Assembly: GCF_042661465.1 (NCBI RefSeq)
Contig: NZ_JBHSWE010000001.1
Span: 496,001-560,000 of the forward strand
Source: Marinobacterium_A aestuariivivens
GTDB taxonomy: Bacteria > Pseudomonadota > Gammaproteobacteria > Pseudomonadales > Balneatricaceae
Length of the DNA stretch: 64,000 nucleotides
Direction: 5' to 3'
Numbering within the stretch: position 1 is the first letter of the stretch; each line of letters starts with the position of its first letter. Below the pieces are notes generated by a model. It ran no database searches, was not told the DNA's origin, and saw nothing but the letters and a program-made list of their open reading frames with translations. Of the stretch, positions 17,182 through 24,870 are shown piece by piece. Both the position numbers and the translations under genes were made by a program.

Positions 17182-17278
17182 CCTTACCCGCGAAACCGGG
17201 CCCGAATGCCGGACCCAGCCCCACCCGGCCCCAGAGAATACGGTATAACATACTGTTTTATAAAGATTTTTATTATAC

Positions 17279-17294
17279 TGGCACATTTTTTGTT
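17279..17294 (+). promoter_or_regulatory. Candidate sigma54 promoter of the small secreted protein
   Basis: TGGCACA-TTTT-TTGTT. The -24 GG is exact with the required 10-base gap, but the -12 dinucleotide is GT instead of GC. It is 62 bp upstream of the gene start at 17356. Confidence 0.5.
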
Positions 17295-17355
17295 TAGTTT
17301 CTGTAAAGCTAACCGTAAATCCATTTACGACTCAGAATCCACAAGGAGTGCCTAG

Positions 17356-17604
17356 ATGAAAAAATCCGCCCTGCTGCTTTCAGGCGTACTGGTTGCCGCC
17401 GCCGCTCTCGCCGTCGCCAATGAAGCGATGAAACCGAGCCCGGTCCAGCAACTCGAGCTGGCTCCACAGGAGATCGAGTCGGACGACAGCCAGCATGCAG
17501 ACCTTGTGGCGCCGGAACCGGAGCCACAAGCCGAAACCGACACGACGGCGGACCTGTTCTCCGCGCCTGCCAGCTCCGCGGTCGATGCAGGGCCCTCCTC
17601 GTAG
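17356..17604 (+). CDS. Small acidic secreted protein
   Basis: 82 aa with an excellent AAGGAG ribosome site (17343-17348). The signal peptide MKKSALLLSGVLVAAAALAVA is followed by a short, acidic, low-complexity region rich in E, D, P, Q, A and S. No conserved domain is recognised. The TAG stop is part of the GTAGGTTGGAATGATG repeat that begins the tandem array downstream. A sigma54-like promoter and a near-consensus GlrR site lie upstream, which links it to the nearby glrKR genes. Function unknown; probably periplasmic or surface-released. Confidence 0.65.
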   Translation: MKKSALLLSGVLVAAAALAVANEAMKPSPVQQLELAPQEIESDDSQHADLVAPEPEPQAETDTTADLFSAPASSAVDAGPSS

Positions 17605-18120
17605 GTTGGAATGATGCCCCGAAGGGGCGAATTCCGACAGACCCGGATATCGCAACCCGGAATTCGCTTCGCTCATTCCAGGCTACGGGCTGAGCAGAGC
17701 AACCGCCATGGATGGCGGGAGGCCGCCCGCGGGAAGATCGGTATTGCAGGAGCAAATACCGACGAATCGTGCCAGTTCAAGATGCAGTTCGCTTCGCTCC
17801 CGTAGGTTGGAATGATGCTCCGAAGGGGCGAATTCCGACACACCCGGACATCGCAACCCGGAATTCGCTTCGCTCATTCCAGGCTACGGGCTGAGCAGAG
17901 CAACCGCCATGGATGGCGGGAGGCCGCCCTGCGGGAAGATCGGTATTGCAGGAGCAAATACCGACGAATCGTGCCAGTTCAAGATGCAGTTCGCTTCGCT
18001 CCCGTAGGTTGGAATGATGCCCCGAAGGGGCGAATTCCGACAGACCCGGACATCGCAACCCGGAATTCGCTTCGCTCATTCCAGGCTACGGGCTGAGCGC
18101 AGCAACCGCCATGGATGGCG
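17600..18120. repeat. Tandem array: about 2.6 copies of a 201-bp composite repeat
   Basis: Units start at 17600, 17801 and 18003; the third is partial. Each has GTAGGTTGGAATGATG, a GCCCCGAAGGGGC hairpin, CGGAATTCGCTTCGCTCATT and CCAGGCTACG, then CCGCCATGGATGGCGG, and a hairpin with GCAGGAGCA loop. The copies differ at only a few bases, implying recent duplication or homogenisation. The component parts occur singly at many other places in the window. Confidence 0.9.
17742..17764. repeat. Hairpin with GCAGGAGC loop, variant stem 2
   Basis: CGGTATT / AATACCG perfect 7-bp stem around GCAGGAGCA. It is repeated near 17943 in the second unit of the array. Confidence 0.65.
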
Positions 18121-18214
18121 ATAACCAGCACCCGACATGTTCGGGAAGACCCTGGGATGCCGCGACGCGCACCGCCGACACTGTTGCAAATTTCTAACAG
18201 GCGTTTAATCTTGA

Positions 18215-18232
18215 TGTATCCATACAGAGACA
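18215..18232 (+). promoter_or_regulatory. Candidate GlrR-type site, distal (7 of 8)
   Basis: TGTA-N10-GACA. It lies exactly 65 bp upstream of the perfect site at 18280, about six helical turns, so both would face the same side of the DNA. Confidence 0.45.
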
Positions 18233-18279
18233 CTGTAAGTATTTGATTTTAAATACTTCTTGTCATTCCACCCCTTAAC

Positions 18280-18297
18280 TGTCGCCCGCCGGGGACA
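18280..18297 (+). promoter_or_regulatory. GlrR-type enhancer site (perfect consensus)
   Basis: TGTC-GCCCGCCGGG-GACA matches the TGTC-N10-GACA site known for E. coli GlrR. It is 104 bp upstream of the -24 element at 18384 and only ~2.4 kb from glrR. Confidence 0.6.
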
Positions 18298-18317
18298 AAA
18301 AAACCGCCGCAAGGCGG
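18297..18317 (-). terminator. Candidate minus-strand terminator
   Basis: On the minus strand a CCGCC-TTGC-GGCGG hairpin is followed by seven T. No minus-strand gene lies upstream of it. It may be chance, or end an unannotated antisense RNA from the 18320-18440 region. Confidence 0.3.
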
Positions 18318-18383
18318 CGACACTGCCTCGCCACAGACGACAGAAATTCATAACTATTTGTTTTAATTGATGTTTTTAAGTTC

Positions 18384-18399
18384 AGGCACGGAACTTGTT
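18384..18399 (+). promoter_or_regulatory. Candidate sigma54 promoter of the EF-hand gene
   Basis: AGGCACG-GAAC-TTGTT: the GG-N10-G spacing is exact, with GT instead of GC at -12. It is 45 bp upstream of the ATG at 18444 and downstream of the two GlrR-type sites. Confidence 0.55.
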
Positions 18400-18443
18400 G
18401 TAATTCCTGCAGTTTTGTATCCGTACCGACATGGAGTGCTCGT

Positions 18444-18716
18444 ATGAAGATGGTTGCCGCCCTGCTGGGCAGCGCTTCGCTGTTTTCCGTTCTGGTCATC
18501 GCCAAAGGCTCGATCGAAGCCGCACAGGCCGACACTGCCGCGCCGACCGCCAACCCGGCGGCGCCCGTGTTCAATCAGCTCGATCGCAATGCCGATGGCA
18601 AGCTCAGTTTTCTCGAAGCCCGGCAGGACGCTCGGCTGATCGATACCTTCTATCGTATGGACCTGGACCTCGACGGCTTCCTGAGTCCTTACGAACTCGG
18701 CCGACTGAGCAATTGA
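18444..18716 (+). CDS. Small exported EF-hand protein
   Basis: 90 aa. A signal-type N-terminus (MKMVAALLGSASLFSVLVIA) is followed by two calcium-binding loops: DRNADGKLSFLEA and DLDLDGFLSPYEL, each with the D-x-D/N-x-D-G spacing. GGAGTG (18433) serves as ribosome site. The gene lies between the tandem array and glrK on the same strand. The upstream region has a sigma54-like promoter and one perfect plus one near-perfect GlrR site. A paralogous EF-hand gene lies at 39747. Role unknown; calcium-responsive envelope function is an inference. Confidence 0.8.
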   Translation: MKMVAALLGSASLFSVLVIAKGSIEAAQADTAAPTANPAAPVFNQLDRNADGKLSFLEARQDARLIDTFYRMDLDLDGFLSPYELGRLSN

Positions 18717-18751
18717 CGACCAGAGTTGCAGCCCATCGAACGGCACCCCAT

Positions 18752-18769
18752 TGTCGCCACTTAACGACA
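18752..18769 (+). promoter_or_regulatory. GlrR-type site upstream of glrK (perfect consensus)
   Basis: TGTC-GCCACTTAAC-GACA, extendable to TGTCG/CGACA arms. It is 53 bp upstream of the glrK ATG. No matching sigma54 promoter lies at the right distance, so autoregulation here would have to work differently. Confidence 0.45.
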
Positions 18770-18821
18770 GTCGAAAAATGATGGATAATTGAACACTTTC
18801 ATCAAGCTGCAGACGCCAACC

Positions 18822-20228
18822 ATGAGCCGCACCCACCGCTGGCGAGCCGGATCATTCAGGCAGCTCCTGCTGCTGGCATTCCTGCTGGTCGTCACGCCGC
18901 TGGGCGTTCTGCTGGTACAGGCCAGCAACGAGCTGGTCACCCAAGCACGCCAGGGACGCGAGGAAGCACGGCTGTCACTGGATATCAGCCAGCGCAACCT
19001 GCAGCTCGATATCCTGGCCGAAGACATCCTGCGCTCGGCGCGGCAATATGCCATCGTCCAGCGGGAAGAGATCCGCGTGCGCCTGCAGGAGCAGATTGCC
19101 GATTACCGCAACCTGCTGGATATTCAGAGTTTCCTGCTGGAAGGCAACGCCGTGATTCCGACGCTGCACGACACCCTGAACCTGATCGAGCAGGCCCAGG
19201 ACAGCGAAATCGGCACCCCGCTGCTGGAACAGCTGGTGCTGCTGACCGACGAGCTCATCACCCAGAGCAACCGTCAGCTCGAGCAGCGGCTGGCGGAGCT
19301 GGATCTGCAGGCCCGCAGCACCCAGCAGGCGCTCTGGCTGCTCGGCGCCATCCTGATCGCCCTGTCGGCGCTGATGATGCTGTACTTCAGCGTGCGCATC
19401 AGCCACCCGGTCAGCGTGCTGATCGAGCGGATCCGCGCCCTGGGCCACGGCCACCCGCGCAGCGAAACGCCGCTGCGCGGGCCGCGGGAACTGGTCGACC
19501 TGAACGATCAGCTGGACTGGCTGGCCGGCCACCTGCAGGAACTGGAAGAGGAAAAACAGCGTTTTCTGCGCCATATTTCACATGAGCTGAAAACGCCGCT
19601 GACCACGCTGCGCGAGGGCTCGGACCTGATGGCCGAAGAAGTGGCCGGCCCGCTGTCCGACAATCAGCGCGAAATCGTGGAACTGATTCAGCGCAACAGT
19701 TTCGAACTGCAAACGCTGATCGAACAGCTGCTGGACTACAACCGGCTGCAGCAGCCCAATGCCCTGAGCATTCGCAGCACCAGCCTGAACAGCTGCATAG
19801 ACGCGGCGTTGCAACCTCACCGGCTGCTGATGGAACAGAAACAGATCCGGCTCGACCTGCCGGCAAAGGACGCCCACTGGCAGACCGACCGCCCCATGTT
19901 GCACAGAATTCTCAGCAACCTGGTCTCGAATGCGATCTACTACGGAGACGAGAGCGGGGAGCTCAGCGTCCGCTATCAGGTAAGGGACAACCAGATGCAG
20001 ATCGATATCGGCAACATCGGCCCCACCATTCCCGAGAACGAGCTCGAGCATATTTTCCGGCCGTTCTACCAGGGACAGAATCGCCGCCGCGGCCCGCTGA
20101 AGGGCTCCGGCATCGGCCTGAGCGTCGCCCAGGATGCGGCCAACGCCCTGGGCGCCCGACTCTCGCTTGCCCATAACACCGACCACCGGGTCGTGTTCAG
20201 AATTACGTTACCTGCGGTGAGTGACTGA
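18822..20228 (+). CDS. glrK: Sensor histidine kinase GlrK/QseE
   Basis: 468 aa from the ATG at 18822; an in-frame TTG lies 11 codons upstream. Membrane helices at about 13-30 and 177-197 bracket a periplasmic helical region, followed by HAMP. The phospho-acceptor motif HISHELKTPLTTLREG is characteristic of GlrK. The ATPase boxes follow (NLVSNAIYYG as N box, KGSGIGLSVAQDAANALG as G box). The three-gene order kinase-lipoprotein-regulator is that of glrK-qseG-glrR. The kinase should phosphorylate GlrR in response to envelope signals. Confidence 0.92.
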   Translation: MSRTHRWRAGSFRQLLLLAFLLVVTPLGVLLVQASNELVTQARQGREEARLSLDISQRNLQLDILAEDILRSARQYAIVQREEIRVRLQEQIADYRNLLDIQSFLLEGNAVIPTLHDTLNLIEQAQDSEIGTPLLEQLVLLTDELITQSNRQLEQRLAELDLQARSTQQALWLLGAILIALSALMMLYFSVRISHPVSVLIERIRALGHGHPRSETPLRGPRELVDLNDQLDWLAGHLQELEEEKQRFLRHISHELKTPLTTLREGSDLMAEEVAGPLSDNQREIVELIQRNSFELQTLIEQLLDYNRLQQPNALSIRSTSLNSCIDAALQPHRLLMEQKQIRLDLPAKDAHWQTDRPMLHRILSNLVSNAIYYGDESGELSVRYQVRDNQMQIDIGNIGPTIPENELEHIFRPFYQGQNRRRGPLKGSGIGLSVAQDAANALGARLSLAHNTDHRVVFRITLPAVSD

Positions 20229-20229
20229 T

Positions 20230-20724
20230 ATGTCGAGAAAACTGCTAATGATGCCCCTGCTGCTGGGATTGCTGGGCTGCCAAACGACCGGAGACCTGAT
20301 ACCGCTGACGACCACAGGCGGCAGCGGACCGGCCTGCTATGTCGACGACGACCAGCTGACGGAACTGCTGGATCAGCAATACCGCTATCAGCAGGCCGGC
20401 GGCAACAACCCGCGCCTGCAGCAGCTCGCAGCGGCACGCCAGAATGGAAACAAGGCGCTGGAGGGACTGCTGCTGACCAGCCCGGCATCGTCGCCGGAGC
20501 AGGTTACCAGGGGCGCGGCACTGCTCGGCAGCCTGCCGCTCTATCCGGACGCCCACTGCATGGCCGACCGTTATCTGTACCTGCATCTGGGCCTGGTCCG
20601 GCAGGGCCTGGGCCGCCAGACGCAGCTGAATGCGAAAAACACAGAGATTGTTGAACTGAAACGCAAGATCGAGGCGCTGACCGATCTGGAACAGCAGATC
20701 ACCCGACAGCGCAAGGATTTATAA
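20230..20724 (+). CDS. qseG: QseG-type outer-membrane lipoprotein
   Basis: 164 aa from ATG 20230, one base after the glrK stop. The lipobox LLGC gives a mature lipoprotein. The C-terminal ~45 residues are helical (LNAKNTEIVELKRKIEALTDLEQQI). In enterobacteria QseG contacts the periplasmic part of GlrK and is needed for kinase control. Sequence similarity across species is low, so the assignment relies mainly on the conserved gene order. The stop overlaps the glrR ATG. Confidence 0.75.
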   Translation: MSRKLLMMPLLLGLLGCQTTGDLIPLTTTGGSGPACYVDDDQLTELLDQQYRYQQAGGNNPRLQQLAAARQNGNKALEGLLLTSPASSPEQVTRGAALLGSLPLYPDAHCMADRYLYLHLGLVRQGLGRQTQLNAKNTEIVELKRKIEALTDLEQQITRQRKDL

Positions 20725-22121
20725 TGATGAACACTATGCCCCACCTGCTACTGGTAGACGACGACACCGCGCTGCTGAAACTGCTGAAAATGCGGCTTCA
20801 GGCCCAGGATTATCGCATCAGCTGCGCGGAAAGTGGTCAGGAAGCACTCAAGGTGCTGTCCGTCGAAACGATCGACCTGGTGATCACCGACCTGCGCATG
20901 GATCAGATGGACGGCATGGCGCTGTTCGAACAGATTCAGCAGCAGCGTCCGGACCTGCCGGTGATCATCATGACCGCCCACGGCTCGATTCCGGAGGCCG
21001 TGTCGGCGACGCAGCGCGGGGTCTACGCCTTCCTGACCAAGCCGATCGACCGCGACCAGCTGCTCGACACCGTACGCGCTGCGCTCAACACCAGCGCCCG
21101 GCGCCAGGACCAGGAGTGGCGCGCCGGCATCATCGGCGCGAGCCCGGCGATCGAGTCGCTGCTGCACCAGGCGCAACGGGTGGCGGAATCGGACGTCAGC
21201 CTGCTGATCACCGGCCCCAGCGGCAGCGGCAAGGAATGTTTCGCCAAGGCGATCCACAAGGCCAGCCGCCGCGCCAGCAAGGCCTTTGTCGCGATCAACT
21301 GCGGCGCCCTGCCGGAACAGCTGCTCGAATCGGAGCTGTTCGGCCACACCAAGGGCGCCTTCACCGGCGCCATCACCCAGCACCGCGGCCTGTTCCAGGC
21401 GGCGCACGGCGGCACCCTTTTCCTCGACGAGATCGGCGACATGCCGCAGTCACTGCAGGTGAAACTGCTGCGGGCGCTGCAGGAAAGAACCATCCGCCCG
21501 GTCGGTTCGACCGAGAGCATCCCGATCGATGTCCGCATCATCTCGGCGACCCACCGCAACCTGGAACAGGCGATCGAGACCAGCGAGTTCCGCGAAGACC
21601 TTTACTACCGCCTCAATGTCGTCAACCTGGACCTGCCGCCCCTGCGCGACCGGCCCGAGGACATTCCGCTGCTGACACGGCATTTCCTCGCCAAGGCGGC
21701 GGACCGTCACAACCCCAGAGTAAGGGGCATCTCGCCGGGGGCGATCCATCTGCTGGCACAGGCCGCCTGGCCAGGCAACGTGCGCCAGCTGGAGAACGTC
21801 ATCGAGCAGGTGGTGGCGCTGAGTAACAGCCCGATCGTGCCGGAAGGCCTGGTTGCCCAGGCCCTGACCAACCAGGAAAGGGTGGTACCGTCCTTCAACG
21901 AGGCGCGGGCCGACTTCGAGAAGCGCTACCTGATCAAGGTACTGCGCATCACCGAGGGCAATGTCACCCACGCCGCCCGCATCGCCCAGCGCAACCGCAC
22001 CGACTTCTACAAGCTGCTGAACCGCCACGGTCTCGAGGCCAGCGAATTCAAGCCGGGGGAAAGCGCGGCCACCGCCGCGGTCAAGACAGCAACCAGCCCG
22101 CGCATGAGCAAGACGGGGTGA
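20724..22121 (+). CDS. glrR: Sigma54-dependent response regulator GlrR/QseF
   Basis: 465 aa in the usual three domains. Receiver (about 7-120) with phosphorylated Asp in VITDLRMDQMDG. AAA+ domain with Walker A TGPSGSGKE and the sigma54-contact loop GAFTGA (KGAFTGAITQHRG), Walker B GGTLFLDEIGDMP. C-terminal Fis-type DNA-binding helices (GNVTHAARIAQRNRTDFYKLLNRH). It should activate sigma54 promoters from TGTC-N10-GACA sites. Three such or near-such sites lie within 4 kb upstream. Confidence 0.94.
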   Translation: MMNTMPHLLLVDDDTALLKLLKMRLQAQDYRISCAESGQEALKVLSVETIDLVITDLRMDQMDGMALFEQIQQQRPDLPVIIMTAHGSIPEAVSATQRGVYAFLTKPIDRDQLLDTVRAALNTSARRQDQEWRAGIIGASPAIESLLHQAQRVAESDVSLLITGPSGSGKECFAKAIHKASRRASKAFVAINCGALPEQLLESELFGHTKGAFTGAITQHRGLFQAAHGGTLFLDEIGDMPQSLQVKLLRALQERTIRPVGSTESIPIDVRIISATHRNLEQAIETSEFREDLYYRLNVVNLDLPPLRDRPEDIPLLTRHFLAKAADRHNPRVRGISPGAIHLLAQAAWPGNVRQLENVIEQVVALSNSPIVPEGLVAQALTNQERVVPSFNEARADFEKRYLIKVLRITEGNVTHAARIAQRNRTDFYKLLNRHGLEASEFKPGESAATAAVKTATSPRMSKTG

Positions 22122-22127
22122 ATGGGC

Positions 22128-22607
22128 TCATTCCACCCGGCCGACCGGGGCGGTGGCGGCGCCGGTAAGCCTGATAAGATCCGCCGCTGCCATCTCGATC
22201 TCGAGACCGCGCCGTCCGGCACTCATGTAGATGGTGGGAAAATCGAGGGCACTGGCATCGAGCACCGTGGGCAGGCGCTTCTTCTGCCCCAGCGGACTGA
22301 TGCCGCCAACGACATAGCCGGTGGCGCGTTCGGCATCGGCAGGATCTGCCATCGCCACCTTCTTGGCCCCGAGGGCCGCGGCGGTCGCCTTCAGGTCCAG
22401 CTGACCCGAGACCGGCACGACCGCCACCGCGAGCCTGCGGCCATCGCCGTTGAGCGCCACCAGCAGTGTCTTGAACACCCGCCCGGCAGGCTGGCCGAGG
22501 GCATCCGCCGCTTCCTGACCATAGGAAGGCGCTGCCGGGTCATGGGCATATTCGTGGATCCGATACCGGACCCGGGCTTTTTTCGCCGCGTTGATTGCTG
22601 GAGTCAT
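22128..22607 (-). CDS. ybaK: Cys-tRNA(Pro)/Cys-tRNA(Cys) deacylase
   Basis: 159 aa, usual length for YbaK/EbsC. It clears Cys mischarged on tRNA-Pro. Family motifs: MTPAINAAKKARVRYRIHEY at the start, GRVFKTLLVALNG (catalytic Lys region), AAALGAKKVAMADP and GYVVGGISPLGQKKRLPT. Convergent with glrR, with six bases between stops. Directly upstream lies a GTTACGGGTTATGGGTTACGC-type repeat and no clear ribosome site. Confidence 0.92.
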   Translation of the reverse strand: MTPAINAAKKARVRYRIHEYAHDPAAPSYGQEAADALGQPAGRVFKTLLVALNGDGRRLAVAVVPVSGQLDLKATAAALGAKKVAMADPADAERATGYVVGGISPLGQKKRLPTVLDASALDFPTIYMSAGRRGLEIEMAAADLIRLTGAATAPVGRVE

Positions 22608-22612
22608 TGGCA

Positions 22613-22690
22613 GGATACGGGTTACGGGTTATGGGTTACGCGAACTTTACAGGTTTTTACGCGTCACGCGTAACCCGTCACGCGTCACTA
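22613..22690. repeat. GGGTTACGCG/CGCGTAACCC repeat between ybaK and the SYLF gene
   Basis: ACGGGTTACGGGTTATGG, then ACGCGTCACGCGTAACCC and GTCACGCGTCAC. Related copies occur near 13450, 36870, 37015 and 44530. Confidence 0.7.
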
Positions 22691-23230
22691 CTTGTTCAAC
22701 CTCGTGAACTTCGAGCCCTCCAGGGTCAGGTTGTACATCAGCCCCTTGTTGGAAAAGATAAAGCCGATGATCGGCGACTGCAGGGTGTTGGAATCGAGGG
22801 TGCCACCCGCGCCGATCGTGGCGATGGCGACACTGCCGTCGACGCCCGCCTCCCAGCCATCGCTGCGGCGAAAGCGCGCGAGGGCGTCGTGGGTCATGAA
22901 CAGGATCACCTGACTCTTGATCTGGGCACCCAGCTGAAAACCGATCGAGGCCGAAGCGGTGCTGTAGTAGTCGACGCTGCGTCCGCCGATGCGCAGCGCG
23001 CCCTCGCCGTATTCGCCACCGATGCCGATACCGGCCTTGTAGACCTCGGGAAAGATCAGCATGCCGGCCGCCTGCTGAGACAGTTCCTGCGCCGCCGGGG
23101 ACTGGCGATACAGCGTCTGCAGTGCCTCGTCCGCCTTGGCGTCGATCTCGGCGCGCGAAGCCGCCTGTACGCCTGCCGCCAGCAACAGGGCAAACAGCGC
23201 GAATAAACAGCGTTGTACAGTCGTCAACAT
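22688..23230 (-). CDS. SYLF/YSC84-type lipid-binding secreted protein
   Basis: 180 aa from the ATG at 23230, chosen for the strong AAGGAGGTAAGAG ribosome site. Signal peptide ending AGVQA-AS. The mature part is one SYLF domain: LIFPEVYKAGIGIGGEYGEGAL, YYSTASASIGFQLGAQIKSQVILFMT and the end FSNKGLMYNLTLEGSKFT. Bacterial members are exported phospholipid-associated proteins of unclear role. It is a single gene flanked by repeats. Confidence 0.88.
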   Translation of the reverse strand: MLTTVQRCLFALFALLLAAGVQAASRAEIDAKADEALQTLYRQSPAAQELSQQAAGMLIFPEVYKAGIGIGGEYGEGALRIGGRSVDYYSTASASIGFQLGAQIKSQVILFMTHDALARFRRSDGWEAGVDGSVAIATIGAGGTLDSNTLQSPIIGFIFSNKGLMYNLTLEGSKFTRLNK

Positions 23231-23315
23231 TCTCTTACCTCCTTCCGGCACCCCATGCGTCACGTAGGATGCTGCTGAGCGCAGCGAAGCGCATCATGCC
23301 CGTGTTGGGCTTCGG

Positions 23316-23340
23316 CCGGAAACGGCTCCTGCAATTCCGG
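23316..23340. repeat. Hairpin with GCAGGAGC loop, variant stem 3
   Basis: On the minus strand CCGGAA..TTCCGG arms enclose a GCAGGAGC loop, next to a GCAGCGAAGCGCATCATG-type repeat at 23264-23300. Confidence 0.5.
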
Positions 23341-23449
23341 CATTCCCGCGGGGCGGCCTCAGACCAACCTACATGTCTTGCAGCATCTACTTTATAGCTG
23401 TTTTTCGAGTATAGTACCGGCGTTTCGAATTCAGCTTTTCAGATCTGCC

Positions 23450-24835
23450 ATGCTTCAACCTCTGCAACGCGCCATGGCCCTGCTGCAGCAAGGCCAGTAC
23501 GACGAGGCCTGCGGCCTCTGCCAGCAGCTGCTGGCGCATCACCCCGATCATTTTGCCGCCCGCCATCTTCTGGGCGTCGCCCTGTTGCGCCAGGGGCGTC
23601 TGGACGCTGCCGAACAGGCGTTGCAACAGGCCTGCCGCACCCAGGCGCCCACCCGCCAGCTGGCCCAGGCCTGGAACAACCTGGCCCTCTGCCGGCAACA
23701 CCGGCACAAACCCGAGGCAGCCCTCGCCGCCATCGACGAGGCGCTCGGGCGTGAGCGCGGCGAAGCGGCTTTCTGGCTGAACAGGGGCAACATTCTCGAG
23801 GTCCTGCAGGACTGGCCGCAGATGCGCGCGGCGCTGCAGCGGGCGCTGACACTGGCGCCGGGGCTGGACGAGGCCCGCATCGGCCTGGCGGTCGCCTGTC
23901 GCCAGCTGGGGCGCCTGAGCGACGCGCGGGAGCAGCTCGAGACCGTTATCGAACAGGACTACGACTGGCTCCGCGAATACATCCTGCTGCTGCTGTTGCA
24001 GCAGGACCGGGAACAGGCGCTGGCGCTCTGCGACCAGGTACCGGACAGCGACAGCCTGCAGGGCGTTGCCGACTATGTCGCCGAAGCCGGCGACCCTGCG
24101 CTGGCCACGCCGCTGTACCGGCGCGTGCTCGAGCGGGACCCGGACAATGCCTGCGCCGCGCACATGCTCGATGCCCTGACGCAACAGCCGTCCGAGCGGG
24201 CCCCGCGCGCCTATGTCGAAGCGCTCTACGATCAGCATGCCGGTGCCTTCGAGCAGCGCCTGGTCGGCCGCCTGGGTTACCGCGCGCCGGAGCTGATGGC
24301 CACCGCCCTGGCCGAGGTCCCGCCGGTACGGCTGTCGCCGGCACTGGACCTTGGCTGCGGCAGCGGACTGCTCGGACAGGCACTGCAGACCCGCTTCCCG
24401 GCCATCGACATCGACGGTATCGATCTCTCCGCCGGCATGCTGGAGCAGGCCCGCCACAAGGGCTGCTACCGCCGTCTCTGGCATGGCGATGCGGCCGAGA
24501 TCCTGCAGCGCCTGCCGGCGCGGCACTATCGGCTGATCGCCAGCACCGACATGCTGATCTACCTTGGCGACCTGGCACCGCTCTTTGCCGCCGTGGCGCG
24601 CTGCCTTCACCCGGAGGGCCTTTTTGCCTTTACCGTCGAAACCGGTGCCGGCGACGGGCACCAGCTCCATGGCAGCGGTCGCTTTCGCCACGGTGCCGAC
24701 TACCTGGAACGACTGGCAGGGGAGCAGGGATGGTGGATCCGGTCGCTCGAGGCCTTCCCGCTGCGACGGGAAAATGCCGGCACCATCGAAGGGCTGATGC
24801 TGATTCTGGAGCGACTGCCGGCCGGTCCTGTATGA
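23450..24835 (+). CDS. TPR-repeat SAM-dependent methyltransferase
   Basis: 461 aa from the ATG at 23450. The N-terminal ~250 residues are tetratricopeptide repeats (ALLQQGQYDEACGLCQQLLAHHPDH, then FAARHLLGVALLRQGRLDAAE). The C-terminal ~210 residues are a class I methyltransferase with LDLGCGSGLLGQAL, IDGIDLSAGMLEQAR and a Tyr/His-rich substrate region. The substrate is not predictable. The next gene starts 35 bases later on the same strand, so the two are probably cotranscribed. Confidence 0.85.
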   Translation: MLQPLQRAMALLQQGQYDEACGLCQQLLAHHPDHFAARHLLGVALLRQGRLDAAEQALQQACRTQAPTRQLAQAWNNLALCRQHRHKPEAALAAIDEALGRERGEAAFWLNRGNILEVLQDWPQMRAALQRALTLAPGLDEARIGLAVACRQLGRLSDAREQLETVIEQDYDWLREYILLLLLQQDREQALALCDQVPDSDSLQGVADYVAEAGDPALATPLYRRVLERDPDNACAAHMLDALTQQPSERAPRAYVEALYDQHAGAFEQRLVGRLGYRAPELMATALAEVPPVRLSPALDLGCGSGLLGQALQTRFPAIDIDGIDLSAGMLEQARHKGCYRRLWHGDAAEILQRLPARHYRLIASTDMLIYLGDLAPLFAAVARCLHPEGLFAFTVETGAGDGHQLHGSGRFRHGADYLERLAGEQGWWIRSLEAFPLRRENAGTIEGLMLILERLPAGPV

Positions 24836-24870
24836 TCGGCACAACAGAACCCCATCCAGGAAGGCCCAAG

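Noticed and set aside
17600..18120. CRISPR-like array
   Set aside because: The 201-bp units are repeated in full with no unique spacers and there are no cas genes. The heptamer array at 47625 is likewise not CRISPR.
18742..18756. sigma54 promoter before glrK (GGCACCCCATTG)
   Set aside because: The spacing between GG and the -12 dinucleotide is nine, not ten, and the second element is poor.
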